A stretch of DNA of 64,000 nucleotides from Candidatus Methylomicrobium oryzae (GCF_016745425.1 NZ_JAERVK010000020.1:1-64000); one strand, 5' to 3'; counted from the first letter of the stretch, positions 16,330-25,815 are shown. The notes: generated from the letters alone by a model not told the origin. Numbers and translations: made by a program.

Positions 16330-17820
16330 ATGGAATTGCCAGTATTGAACGACAAACCGGCCGGCAAGGGCGGCTGTTCCGCCAGTTCCTGCGGTTCGAC
16401 CGAGGACCAGTTGGACCATCTGTCCGACGCCATTCGCGCGAAGGTGCAGAACCATCCCTGCTATTCGGAAGACGCCCACCATTATTTCGCGCGGATGCAT
16501 GTAGCGGTCGCGCCGGCCTGCAACATCCAGTGCCATTACTGCAACCGCAAATACGACTGTTCGAACGAGTCGCGGCCGGGCGTAGTATCGGAACTCTTAA
16601 CGCCGGATCAGGCGGTCAAGAAAACGATGGCGGTCGCCGCGACGATTCCGCAGATGACCGTGCTCGGCATCGCAGGGCCCGGCGACCCGCTCGCCAACCC
16701 CGAACGGACCTTCGAAACCTTCCGCCGCCTGAGCCAGGACGCGCCGGACATCAAGCTCTGCGTGTCGACCAACGGCCTGGCGCTGCCGGAATCGGTCGAG
16801 GAACTGGCCAAGCACAATATCGACCACGTCACGATTACGATCAATTGCGTCGATCCCGAGATCGGTGCACAGATTTATCCGTGGATTTTCTGGGAAAACC
16901 GCCGGATCAAGGGCAAGAGAGCCGCGAAGATTCTGATCGACCAACAGCAGAAGGGGCTCGAAATGCTGGTCGCCAAAGGCATCCTGGTCAAGGTCAATTC
17001 GGTGATGATTCCGGGCGTCAACGACAAGCATCTGGCCGAGGTCAGCCGTATCGTGAAGGCGAAAGGCGCGTTTCTGCATAACGTGATGCCGTTGATCGCC
17101 GAAGCCGAACACGGCACCTTCTACGGAGTGATGGGCCAGCGCGGCCCGACCCAGGACGAACTGATGGACTTGCAGGACGCCTGTTCCGGCGATATGAACA
17201 TGATGCGCCATTGCCGGCAGTGCCGCGCCGATGCGGTCGGACTCCTGGGCGAGGACCGCGGCGACGAATTCACGCTGGACAAGATCGAAACGATGGAAAT
17301 CGATTACCAGGCCGCGATGGAAAAACGCAAGGTCATTCATCAAGCGATCGAAGCGGAGATGAACAGCAAACGCGCGGCAAAGGCCGAAACGGCCGCGAAA
17401 CATGCCGAGGCCGAAAAGCTGCAAACCCGCCCCGTGCTGATGGCGGTCGCAACCAGCGGCCAGGGCGTGATCAACCAGCACTTCGGCCATGCGAAGGAAT
17501 TTTTGATCTACGAAGCCTCGCCGGATGGCGTCCGCTTCATCAGCCACCGCAAGACCGAACTGTACTGCAGCGGCGACGAAACCTGCGGCGACGGCGAAAG
17601 CGTATTGCAGCGCACGATCCGGACCCTGGAAGGCTGCGAGGCGGTATTGTGCTCGAAGATCGGCTTCGAGCCTTGGGAAATGCTCGAAGAAGCCGGCATC
17701 ATGCCGAACGGCGAGCATGCGATGGAACCGATCGAGGAGGCGGTGCTGGCGGTTTACCGGGAAATGGCGGCGGCCGGGAAGCTGGATGAGGCGGCTGTCC
17801 GGCAACGCGCTACGGCATAA
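16330..17820 (+). CDS. nifB: nitrogenase cofactor biosynthesis protein NifB
   Basis: Radical SAM enzyme that builds NifB-co, the 8Fe-9S-C core of FeMo-co, from two [4Fe-4S] clusters and SAM. The radical SAM motif is Cys64, Cys68, Cys71 (CNIQCHYC). The SAM-binding GIAGPGDPLANP follows at about 115, and a linker rich in Lys/Ala/Glu leads to a C-terminal NifX-like domain (VLMAVATSGQGVINQHFGHAKEF, from about 375). The length of 496 is normal. The start has GAGG about 8 nt upstream. Confidence 0.98.
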   Translation: MELPVLNDKPAGKGGCSASSCGSTEDQLDHLSDAIRAKVQNHPCYSEDAHHYFARMHVAVAPACNIQCHYCNRKYDCSNESRPGVVSELLTPDQAVKKTMAVAATIPQMTVLGIAGPGDPLANPERTFETFRRLSQDAPDIKLCVSTNGLALPESVEELAKHNIDHVTITINCVDPEIGAQIYPWIFWENRRIKGKRAAKILIDQQQKGLEMLVAKGILVKVNSVMIPGVNDKHLAEVSRIVKAKGAFLHNVMPLIAEAEHGTFYGVMGQRGPTQDELMDLQDACSGDMNMMRHCRQCRADAVGLLGEDRGDEFTLDKIETMEIDYQAAMEKRKVIHQAIEAEMNSKRAAKAETAAKHAEAEKLQTRPVLMAVATSGQGVINQHFGHAKEFLIYEASPDGVRFISHRKTELYCSGDETCGDGESVLQRTIRTLEGCEAVLCSKIGFEPWEMLEEAGIMPNGEHAMEPIEEAVLAVYREMAAAGKLDEAAVRQRATA

Positions 17821-17838
17821 GATGAACAAATTTCAAAA

Positions 17839-17919
17839 CGTAGGATGTGCCGACGCAAGGAGGCGCATCAATCACGAGATATCACTCGACAGATGCGCTT
17901 CGTTCCTCAGCACATCCTC
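17839..17919. repeat. family-B element after nifB
   Basis: CGTAGGATGTGC at the left and GCACATCCT at the right enclose a second inverted pair (GGCGCATC / GATGCGCT). It resembles 52773-52845 closely. Confidence 0.75.
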
Positions 17920-17947
17920 CAATGCAACCGAATAATGGAGAACCACC

Positions 17948-18421
17948 ATGTCTCAACCCGCACTCGCCGTCAAAACCGGCGACCCTTTCATGAACTCCGA
18001 CATCATCGTCGAATTGCTGAAGCAGCTTCGCGCGCTGGACACTTATGACACCTTCGAAGGCTGGCCGGAAGAAAAAATCATCGATCCGTTGATTCTGACC
18101 AAAGAACGCAAACGCGAGATTCCGATTGTCGGCGATCCGGACGAAACGACGCTGGCCCGCGTCAAAGCCTATTACAACGCGATCGCCTCGCTGATCGAAA
18201 AGAAGACCGGCCTGATGGCAGTGCCGGTGATCAACCTCACGCACGAAGGCTTCGGGCGCGCCTTCGTGCTGGTCGGCAAGCTGATCGCGGTCGACAAAAC
18301 CCTGCGCGATGTGCACCGGTTCGGTTTCCCGACGCTGGAAGAGCTGTGCGTAAAGACCGAGCAGATCGTCGACAAGGCGGCCCTGCTGATCGATCAATAC
18401 CGGGAAGTCGCCGAAGCGTGA
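17948..18421 (+). CDS. NifX-associated protein (DUF269)
   Basis: 157-residue member of the DUF269 NifX-associated family, normally next to nifX and, as here, to a DUF683 gene. The family segments AFVLVGKLIAVDKTLRDVHRFGF and LEELCVKTEQIVDKAA are seen. Role unknown, presumably FeMo-co precursor handling. No nifX precedes it here, which is unusual; nifB with its NifX-like tail is directly upstream. It is 8 bp before the next gene. Confidence 0.92.
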   Translation: MSQPALAVKTGDPFMNSDIIVELLKQLRALDTYDTFEGWPEEKIIDPLILTKERKREIPIVGDPDETTLARVKAYYNAIASLIEKKTGLMAVPVINLTHEGFGRAFVLVGKLIAVDKTLRDVHRFGFPTLEELCVKTEQIVDKAALLIDQYREVAEA

Positions 18422-18429
18422 GGTGAACC

Positions 18430-18645
18430 ATGAATGACGAAGAAATCAAACGGCTCGAAAAAGAAGTCAAAAAGACCAAGCGCCTGGCCGGCGAGGCCGC
18501 GATGGCGCTGCACGACCTGATCGAGGACCGGCTGCCCGAGGCCTACGGCGAATTGATGGAAACCGCCCAGGCAACCTTTGATGCCTGCAAGGCCTGGGAC
18601 GACGCCTGCAAAAAACTGCTGGCCGCGACCGGCGAGACGGCCTGA
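18430..18645 (+). CDS. DUF683/CCE_0567-family nif protein
   Basis: 71 residues, almost wholly helical and charged: EEIKRLEKEVKKTKRLAGEAAMALHDLIEDRLP. This is the CCE_0567 (DUF683) family, small dimeric helical proteins of nif operons with unknown role. The stop is followed by the fdxB start 10 bp later. Confidence 0.9.
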   Translation: MNDEEIKRLEKEVKKTKRLAGEAAMALHDLIEDRLPEAYGELMETAQATFDACKAWDDACKKLLAATGETA

Positions 18646-18655
18646 GGAGACTGCC

Positions 18656-18967
18656 ATGAGCGAATTCGTAACCGGAGTCACCTTCGGCGGCGCTGCCTGG
18701 ACGCCTTCTTTCGTGACCGATTTAAACCAGCGCGCCTGCATCGGCTGCGGCCGCTGTTTCAAGGTGTGCCCGCGCGACGTGTTCGATCTGGTCGAACGCG
18801 ACGAAGTGCTCTCTGCCGAAGACTTCGACGATGATTACGGCGACTTCGAGGACGACGACAACACGATGGTGATGAGCCTGAAGAACGCGGCGGACTGCAT
18901 CGGCTGCGAGGCGTGCTCGAAGGTGTGCCCGAAAGACTGCTTCACGCATCAACATAAAGCGGCGTAG
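18656..18967 (+). CDS. fdxB: nif-specific ferredoxin III (FdxB)
   Basis: 103 residues with two 4Fe-4S motifs, CIGCGRCFKVCP (about residue 28) and CIGCEACSKVCP (about 82), separated by an acidic loop (EDFDDDYGDFEDDDN) typical of this family. It likely donates electrons in NifB/FeMo-co synthesis. The ATG at 18656 is chosen because AGGAG stands about 7 nt upstream and overlaps the previous stop; an upstream in-frame start would lie inside the DUF683 gene. Confidence 0.93.
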   Translation: MSEFVTGVTFGGAAWTPSFVTDLNQRACIGCGRCFKVCPRDVFDLVERDEVLSAEDFDDDYGDFEDDDNTMVMSLKNAADCIGCEACSKVCPKDCFTHQHKAA

Positions 18968-18977
18968 CACACCAAAA

Positions 18978-19010
18978 GTAGGCTGGGTTGAGGAACGAAA
19001 CCCAGCGTAC
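18978..19010. repeat. family-B hairpin between fdxB and [2Fe-2S] ferredoxin gene
   Basis: GTAGGCTGGGTT...AACCCAGCGTAC inverted repeat with a short loop. Confidence 0.75.
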
Positions 19011-19033
19011 ATTAAATTTTAGGAATTACAATC

Positions 19034-19357
19034 ATGCCCAGACCCGAAAAACACGTTTTTGTCTGTACCCAAAACCGGCCGCACGGCCATCCGCGCGGCT
19101 CCTGCTCCGCCTCCGGCTGCGCGGAAGTGATGAACGAGTTTATGTTGGAAATCCAGAGGCGCAATTTGTTCGACAGGATCGGCCTGACCAATACCGGCTG
19201 CATGGGTCCCTGCGCGCAGGGGCCGAGTGTGCTGGTGTACCCGGAAGGGGTGATGTACGGCAAGGTCGGCAAGATGGAGGTGAAGACGATCATCGAACAG
19301 CATTTGCTCGGCGGCGTGCCGGTCGAGTCGTTGAAAATGCCCGCCGAGGTCTGGTGA
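19034..19357 (+). CDS. thioredoxin-fold [2Fe-2S] ferredoxin
   Basis: 107 residues. Cys11, Cys24, Cys56 and Cys60 (FVCTQ...SCSASG...TGCMGPCAQGP) match the [2Fe-2S] ferredoxins of the Clostridium pasteurianum / Azotobacter Shethna I type. The nif setting suggests redox support or conformational protection of nitrogenase; the exact partner cannot be told. It has an AGGA ribosome site. The TPR gene begins 3 bp after its stop. Confidence 0.9.
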   Translation: MPRPEKHVFVCTQNRPHGHPRGSCSASGCAEVMNEFMLEIQRRNLFDRIGLTNTGCMGPCAQGPSVLVYPEGVMYGKVGKMEVKTIIEQHLLGGVPVESLKMPAEVW

Positions 19358-19360
19358 GCC

Positions 19361-19879
19361 ATGAATCCGACGGTATTCGACGAGCGTGTGCTGTTCAGTC
19401 CCGGCCTGCCGAAGGAGATCAACCGATTGCTGCAGGCGGGTGTCGCGGCGAGCCGTGCGGACACGGCGCAGGCGGAGAAATGCTTCAAGGAGGCGCAGCA
19501 ACTGGACCGAAGCTGCCTCTCAACCTATTTCGCGCTGTACAAGTTTTACTTCTACCAGGGGCGCCTCAAGGACGCGGAACGCGAAGTGATCTGCGCGCTC
19601 GAAGAAGCTTCCCGGCAGGGCAATTTCCCTTACGAATACCGGCGCCTGGCCAAACAGGCGTTCCGCTGGGACATGTATGCCGGCGAGGCCGCGCTGTTCT
19701 ATTTATACACGTTAAAGGCCCTGGCCTTCATCAAACTGCGTCTCGGGCAGGATCTGGAAGCGAACCGGATTCTGGCTGCGATCGCCGAGCTCGATCCGGA
19801 AGACCGCTGCGGCGCCTCGGTGATCATGAGCCTGGCCGATGCGCTGACGGAGGATGCGTTGGCGGAGCAAGCCGCATGA
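19361..19879 (+). CDS. nif-linked TPR protein (first paralogue)
   Basis: 172 residues, helical tetratricopeptide-like. CFKEAQQLDRSCLSTYFALYKFYFYQGRLKDAEREV is a clear TPR pair. The C-terminal half matches the protein at 57122-57625 in several places (FYFYQGRL/FYYYQHRL; LYTLKALAFIKLR/LFTLKSIGFLHMR; LDPEDRCGA/LDGKDRIGA). It is probably an adaptor or assembly factor. Its stop overlaps the next start by 4 nt (ATGA). Confidence 0.85.
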   Translation: MNPTVFDERVLFSPGLPKEINRLLQAGVAASRADTAQAEKCFKEAQQLDRSCLSTYFALYKFYFYQGRLKDAEREVICALEEASRQGNFPYEYRRLAKQAFRWDMYAGEAALFYLYTLKALAFIKLRLGQDLEANRILAAIAELDPEDRCGASVIMSLADALTEDALAEQAA

Positions 19880-20253
19880 GCGCCGGTATCCGTGATCACA
19901 TCGAAGCCAAACGCTCTTTCGGCAATGCGGTGTGCGGGTCGATCGCCGAGGCTATCGCCCGGCTCGGCTTTCCGCTGCAAACGCGGATCGACCTGCCGGA
20001 TTTCGATGCGGCCGAGTTCATCCAGGTCACCGATCCTTACACGCAAAGCGAAGATCTGGTAGGCTTCTGGTACAACAGCCGCAAGCAGCGGATCGGGCAG
20101 ATCAAGTTTCACGGCGACGGCAGCTTTTATGCCGAATACGATGTGGTCCAGCCGCATCCGCGCAAAAAAAATCACTTCGTCGAAGCGATCAATGCCTGGG
20201 GCAAGGAAGACAACATCAAGACCGAAGCCAAACTGCTCGATTTGCCGCAATAA
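19876..20253 (+). CDS. unknown nif-linked protein
   Basis: 125 residues, not recognised. The start at 19876 is set by the ATGA overlap with the TPR gene; the frame is open far upstream, but that part lies inside other genes. A compact soluble protein with GFWYNSRKQRIGQIKFHGDGSFYAEYDV in the middle, suggestive of a small beta-rich domain, and a basic HPRKKNHF segment. It is in the same operon as ferredoxin and DUF364 genes. Confidence 0.75.
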   Translation: MSAGIRDHIEAKRSFGNAVCGSIAEAIARLGFPLQTRIDLPDFDAAEFIQVTDPYTQSEDLVGFWYNSRKQRIGQIKFHGDGSFYAEYDVVQPHPRKKNHFVEAINAWGKEDNIKTEAKLLDLPQ

Positions 20254-20261
20254 AGAGGGCC

Positions 20262-21239
20262 ATGTCCGATCCGAAACGCATTTATGAACTGCTGCTAGAC
20301 TCCTGCAACAGCGCGGCGCTGGTAGACGAACTGATGATCGGCCTGGTGTGGACCTTGTGCCGCAACAGCGAAGGCGGCACCGGCCTGGCAATGAGCCCTG
20401 CCCTTCCGACCCGGACGCTGTCCTGGTCCGGCAGCCTGAAAGGCAAACCGATCATCGACGTGGCCGCCTGGATTCTGGAATGGGACTCCTACCAGGCGAC
20501 CGCCGCAATGGCCGCGATCAACAGTTGCCTGAACAGCCGGCCGCTGCCTGAATCGATACCGCTCGAACCGCAGGGCGAAGGGGCCAATCTGGCCGTTTTC
20601 GATCATTTCCTGCCCCATTTGCTCGGCAAAAACGTCGCGGTGATCGGCCATTATCCGGGCATCGAACGCTACCGGCACCTGATGCAGCTCTGGGTGATCG
20701 AGAAACAGCCGACCGGCGACGATTTGCCCGACGCCGCCGCCGAATTTCTACTCCCGAATGCGGACTGGGTCTTTCTGACCGGAAGCTCGATCCCGAATAA
20801 AACCTTTCCGCGCCTCGCCGAACTGGCCCGAAACGCCAACACTGTGCTGATGGGCCCGACTGTGCCCTGGCTGCCGCAGCTCCACGAATTCGGGATCGAT
20901 TATCTGGCCGGCATCGAAATCAACGACGCCGAGGACCTCCACCATACCGCGGCACAAGGCGGCGGCGTGCGCATCTTCAGCCACGGCCTGCGCTACCGGA
21001 TCGCCGAACTGACGCCGGCGTCCAGCCTGGCCTGGCTGAAACGGCAGATCGCCGACTGCGCGGAGCAGAAAAACCGGTTGAGTCGGGAGATGGAACGCTG
21101 GTATGCGGACGGCAACAGCCAACGTTTTCCGGACCATGCCCTGCTCGAACGGACCCATCAACGCTTGTCCGGCCTGGACAGCAGTTACAAGCCGCTTTGG
21201 GACCAGTACGGCGAAACTTCACCGATCAACGCAAAATAA
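20262..21239 (+). CDS. DUF364 putative metal-chelating protein
   Basis: 325 residues from ATG 20262 (ribosome site AGAGGG). The C-terminal half (FDHFLPHLLGKNVAVIGHYPGIERYR, then ADWVFLTGSSIPNKTFPRL and VLMGPTVPWLP) fits DUF364, a Rossmann-like family linked to heavy-metal chelation; the first half is a DUF4213-like lead. A role in Mo or Fe handling for cofactor synthesis is an inference. It lies 5 bp before the next gene. Confidence 0.8.
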   Translation: MSDPKRIYELLLDSCNSAALVDELMIGLVWTLCRNSEGGTGLAMSPALPTRTLSWSGSLKGKPIIDVAAWILEWDSYQATAAMAAINSCLNSRPLPESIPLEPQGEGANLAVFDHFLPHLLGKNVAVIGHYPGIERYRHLMQLWVIEKQPTGDDLPDAAAEFLLPNADWVFLTGSSIPNKTFPRLAELARNANTVLMGPTVPWLPQLHEFGIDYLAGIEINDAEDLHHTAAQGGGVRIFSHGLRYRIAELTPASSLAWLKRQIADCAEQKNRLSREMERWYADGNSQRFPDHALLERTHQRLSGLDSSYKPLWDQYGETSPINAK

Positions 21240-21244
21240 ACCCG

Positions 21245-21691
21245 ATGCCCGCCGACTCCGTATTCGATCCGAATCACCGCCTGCTGCTTTATTACAAAGG
21301 CGACATCAGCGCGCTGACCCTGTTCGCGCAGCAGGCCAACGGCAGCGTCTGTTTTCCGGAGCCGCTGCCGGCGCTATCCAGCGCGCTGGAAAACGGGGAA
21401 CCCGAAAGCGCGAAGGTGGCCCCGCATCCTGCGATGCTGCTGAACCGGATCAGCCAGCTTCTGGACCTGGAAGACGGCATGCTCCGCATCGAAACCGGCT
21501 TCAGCGAGCCGGTCGATACTCCGAACGGGGTGATTACCGTGCACATGGCCCGCTTCATGGTGCTGGACCCGCCGCACAAGCTGATGCAAAGCCGCGGCTG
21601 CCGGCTGCGCACCCTGCCCGAGCTGCGCGGACGGCCGCCGGCAGAAATGGAACTGCTGCGCCGGGCTTATGTGAAGGTTATGGAGTCCTAA
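21245..21691 (+). CDS. unknown nif-linked protein
   Basis: 148 residues from ATG 21245. Not recognised. Features: LLLYYKGDISALTLFAQ near the start and a second half with NGVITVHMARFMVLDPP and KLMQSRGCRLRTLPELR. No Fe-S motif, signal or membrane helix. It is the last gene of the nifB operon, followed by lower-GC DNA of a different character. Confidence 0.75.
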   Translation: MPADSVFDPNHRLLLYYKGDISALTLFAQQANGSVCFPEPLPALSSALENGEPESAKVAPHPAMLLNRISQLLDLEDGMLRIETGFSEPVDTPNGVITVHMARFMVLDPPHKLMQSRGCRLRTLPELRGRPPAEMELLRRAYVKVMES

Positions 21692-21773
21692 GGTAAAAAG
21701 GATGTAGCCTCGATACGGCTATGCGGAATCGAGGAGTAGTAGTTCAAACCTAACCTGACGCTCCTTCCGATTT

Positions 21774-22508
21774 TTATTCCGAAATACGCCTGTCGGTTGC
21801 ATTACTAAACTTCATTGCAACTTCATCTTCTCTACGAATTGCATCTTCCAGTTCCTCGGGAAGAAATAAATCTTTTGTGACATGCAAATTAGTTTTATAT
21901 AAATGGCAACGACCGGGTTCCGACGGAGATCTATCAATAAACTCCGACAGTTCTTTGCATTCACCTATTAAATCGTGAGAAATTTTATTTTGAATGTTTT
22001 TATGAACGACAAAGACATGGTCTAATCCCACCAACTTTAGCTTAGTGAGTCCCTTGCTTTTGAGCGCTCGTAATTCTTGCAGTTCATCATGATTCACTGG
22101 CGTAGCCTCTTTTATTGATACAACATTGACATCACTGGAGTTTATTAAAGTCAATTTGACGGTTAATTCTTTGATTGCTTGCAATAACTGATCAGGAGCG
22201 CAGGTTTTTTCTGAAAATGCATCCATACCGGCAGCAAAGCATGATGGCCGATAGTCAGTTCTTACTGTAAGCGCCATTATTGGAAAATATGGAGTGCTTC
22301 CTCTAATTCTTCTTGTAGCCTCTATGCCATTCATCTTTGGCATTTCGATATCCATTAGATAAAGATCGTATCTTCCCCTGTTTCGTTGAGCGTACTCTAC
22401 GGCCTCAATACCGTTTGATACCATATCGAATTCAAAACCCCAATCGCGCATTAATTTAGCATTTAATAATTGGATGACTTGGTTATCTTCGGCTATCAAT
22501 ATATTCAT
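21774..22508 (-). CDS. response regulator with unknown C-terminal domain
   Basis: 244 residues. The receiver domain (1-120) has acidic residues Glu7 and Asp8, phospho-acceptor Asp53 in YDLYLMDIEMPKMNG, Thr81, and a Lys in the FSEKTCAP loop. The remainder (about 125-244) shows no HTH, GGDEF or kinase motif that I recognise. No cognate histidine kinase is nearby. The gene is AT-richer than the nif genes, suggesting separate origin. Confidence 0.85.
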   Translation of the reverse strand: MNILIAEDNQVIQLLNAKLMRDWGFEFDMVSNGIEAVEYAQRNRGRYDLYLMDIEMPKMNGIEATRRIRGSTPYFPIMALTVRTDYRPSCFAAGMDAFSEKTCAPDQLLQAIKELTVKLTLINSSDVNVVSIKEATPVNHDELQELRALKSKGLTKLKLVGLDHVFVVHKNIQNKISHDLIGECKELSEFIDRSPSEPGRCHLYKTNLHVTKDLFLPEELEDAIRREDEVAMKFSNATDRRISE

Positions 22509-23235
22509 TGTATATCCTTTATAACGATTTCTTATGCTAAAAAGAGAAACGCGGCCATACGACTACTCTCCGAATAACGGTAAGGAAATCCCGGATTTCC
22601 TGTTTCGGCGCCACAGGAAACGCCTTCAAACTGTCACATTTAGCCTTTGATTGCATACATCCAAGTCGTCAGGTTAGCACGAAAACGGCGAATAATCGTG
22701 CCGGCCTCCTTTTACACTTCGATTCTCCGAATTTTGTGCCTTCGATTAACCCGGATTCCGTAAGCTCCATCCAGGCTACTCGTTAGGGCGGTTTTGCGCC
22801 AGCAAACCGCCATGCCAAACGAAGCGCCGGTGCGCCGTTTCGGCGGATTGCCTGACGGCGAATCCACCCTACAATTCATCCCCCTTACGGGTTAAATGCC
22901 CGGTCAATGCTGTGAGCTGTTTAACATTTTTAGCGCAATGTCGAAGCAAGTCGGCTGATTATGGGTACTATCGACATTATGAGCTACATTAGCATTCAAT
23001 CCGAGACTCGATGTGATTGGGAATAGGAAATGATCGAGGTGATGATTCGGAAAGCCTGCACCGGCTGACCGGAAAACTCGAACGATGCGACTCGTACCTC
23101 GGCAACTGCTCCCGACATTGCTCTACCTCCTGCATCCATGCAGCCGTCAACATCCTACGGCCCTGTAAACTCACTGAAGGGATCGATGCTTAGTTCGTAG
23201 TTAGGCAATTATTTGTTTAAAAATAATGGGAAGGC
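22509..23235. repeat. 727-bp gap with repeat fragments, no gene
   Basis: Contains a 44-bp segment (22736-22779) found again exactly at 25604-25647, a family-B-like stretch ending CCACCCTAC at about 22800-22871, and a family-C fragment at about 23095-23150 (CGGCAACTGCTCC...TACCTCCTGCATCCATGCAG). No convincing coding sequence or promoter. Confidence 0.6.
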
Positions 23236-25259
23236 ATGAACCGAGTGTATTTTATATGCTTTATAGTTCTACTGATGATTCAGCTTGCGTTTTTAGAACA
23301 TGCGTTTGCCCAAGAGCCTGTTATTGACACGCAGTACACGCTGATAAAAAAAGAACACTATTACCAAGGCATCTATGATGCCACCTATCGTGTGAAGCTA
23401 ATCAACGGCGACAACGCAATCAAGAAAGTCAGTGCAACGGTAACAAGCAACACGGATAATATTGAGGTTATCGACGGAAACGTTGCCTTTAATGATGCCC
23501 CGGCGGGCGGAACAGCGGACAGTGTGGACACACTTACGATACGTCTGCATCATAAATATAAATTTGACCCTGACGCTCATTTGGTTTGGAAAATCAATTA
23601 CGAACTGGTGGAACACATTAAAATTCAAACATCGCCCAGTAAGCAGGTTTTCAATTTAAGTGAATCGCACAATATCGCGACTAACCTAAATTTTATTCCT
23701 CCCGTGAAAGGTACTCCTTATACCGTTAATATTGCTCAAACCATTAGCCCCGCTACAGGTCTTAGCGCGTCGCCCGCTATCAATGGGACTTCTTACAACC
23801 TTTCTGCCAACTTTGGGACCGTGCTAGCTCAAGTGCTCACACCATCGTCGGTTGGCGAATATACCATAACCACGACAGCGACCATCGCCCAGACAGGCCA
23901 GTCGTCCACCAGCACGGCGAAAGTGAGAATAGGGTTGGACATAGAATCTGAAATAAAAGTAATTCAACCCTCGGCGTATCCTGACGCTCTCACAGTAAAC
24001 TCAACAACCCCGGTATTACTTACTAGCCGTGTTACGGGAAAAGGCATAAAAAAAGTCAGTGAAGTCTTTATTCGCGACCTGGATTCATTGGCGACCTATA
24101 AGTTATTTGACAATGGACAAAACGGGGATATTCAAGCCAATAATTATGGCTATGGAGGTACATATACACTGGCAACTAGCGGCATGTCGTCTGGCGATTG
24201 CTTTCGCTTTGCTGCCGTGGCTGTCGTCAACAGCGTAGAGACGGAATCTAAGCCAGGGAAACTGTGTGTCACAAAATACCCGGTGGGGTTTAAAATTGTC
24301 ACTCGGGATGAAATTGAACAGAACGGCTTTTCCACTATCATTGGGCCAAAAGTTTCAAAAGACATTATTAACATAATGGTGAAAGAAAACACGACCGATG
24401 CCCAAATAGATGAAATTGTCGCCAGTGTCGGTGGAGCGGTGATTGGTTCCAACCCTCATTCTGGCAATTATCAGATAAAATTATTGACGCCTCCCGCCTC
24501 CTTATTTGATCTGGTGTCAATTGTAAGCAATTTGGAATCCAATCCGAATGTAGTCGCCGCCGACCTGACCTATTTCATTAACATGTTGTCGTCTTTAACG
24601 CCGGCAGACACCCGGTTTGGCGAACAAACCCATTTGATGAAAATACGCGCTGACGAGGCTTGGTATATTGCACGCGGCAACGATAAAGTCATCGCTTTGG
24701 TCGATTCGGGCGTAGATCTTGGGCATCCCGACTTAGCCGACAAAATCATTACTGAGAAAGATTTTTGTTGATGGCGACATGTTGCCCGATGATTTAAATG
24801 GGCATGGAATCCATGTTGCCGGTATTGCCGCTGCGATAAGTGATAACAATAAAGGTGTCGCCGGCGTGGCACATGGAACAGTAAAATTTTAGCCGTCAGG
24901 GTGATGGACTCGTTCGGGGGGCTGCCTACGACAATGCCTCTGTCGACGGTATTGCATACGCTGATAGTGAAAATGCCCCCATTATCAACATCAGTGCCGG
25001 TTTTACAGAGGAGGCCAGTTCGGCGGGATTATTTTGCTATCTTAAGGAGCAGCTTGGCATCATAGCGGAAGGCGCCTGCAAACAAAGCGTCATAACCGCC
25101 ATTAACGATCTTTGCCGAGCAGTTGAAACAGCAACAAAAAAGGGTGAAGTTGTTGTTGCCTCTGCGGGTAATTCATTACTCGGTGGAACAACAGAAAAAT
25201 ATTATCCTGCGGCATGCCCTACCGCTATCGCTGTTGGAGCGACCACTGCTTCAGAGTAA
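23236..25259 (+). pseudogene. decayed secreted subtilase (S8 family)
   Basis: The first 511 residues read through a signal peptide (to about residue 25, ...AFLEHAFA), Ig-like/propeptide parts and the catalytic Asp (VIALVDSGVDLGHPDL). A frameshift in the T-run at 24762-24766 then gives a premature stop. Restoring it yields the catalytic His (NGHGIHVAGIAAA). Two more one-base slips (A-run near 24883 and G-run near 24916) restore YPAACPTAIAVGATT, after which the frame ends at 25259 without the Ser motif GTSMA. Broken and truncated. Homopolymer sequencing errors could explain the shifts but not the missing end. Confidence 0.85.
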
Positions 25260-25815
25260 GGTATTGATTTAATTAGAAACAGAATTTTAAGACTGAAAAA
25301 TAAATAACAATTAAATTAATAAGTTACGTATAGTGGTTGGTTCAAGTCCGACAGGCTCGTAGGTTAAGTAGCAAGAATATCACTGCCGTAAAAGTTAATT
25401 CTATAGACTTTCATCTGAGTTATAACTAAATCCAAACGCCGGACGGGGGGGGGGGCATGTTACCCGCCCGCAGGATTTAAACAGAGCCAAACAACCTGCG
25501 GCTCTTTCTCGGCGAGCAATGTAACCGGAGCGAGCGTTTTTCAACGCCGTTGAAACGATGGGGACGGGTTTTAAAACCCGTCCTGCTTGGAATTTCCGAA
25601 TTCGTGCCTTCGATTAACCCGGATTCCGTAAGCTCCATCCAGGCTACCTTGCTGTATAAAACGCTATAAAACAAGAAGGCCATTCGACACTTGCCGGGTT
25701 GCGCAAAAATGCGCAATCCAATCTACACAACTGCCGTGTTTTTCAGATATTCAATGTGGGAAGGATAGAGTCTTGAAGACGGATCAAGACACCCTGCGGC
25801 ATCGAGCGGACAAAG
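25260..25815. repeat. 556-bp gap with repeats, no gene
   Basis: Holds a G-run of more than ten at about 25445-25456, a perfect 22-bp palindrome (arms GGACGGGTTTT) at 25562-25583, the second 44-bp copy at 25604-25647, and a GGGTTGCGCAA...TTGCGCAATCC hairpin around 25690-25725. A T-arm-like stem-loop at 25336-25352 is noted separately. Confidence 0.6.

Noticed and set aside
16290-17081. Open frame overlapping the nifB start in another frame
   Set aside because: Its start overlaps the sigma54 -12 box, and its translation is low-complexity Arg/Gly-rich.
17948-18645. nifX next to the NifX-associated genes
   Set aside because: No NifX reading frame is present here; it may follow nifEN beyond the window.
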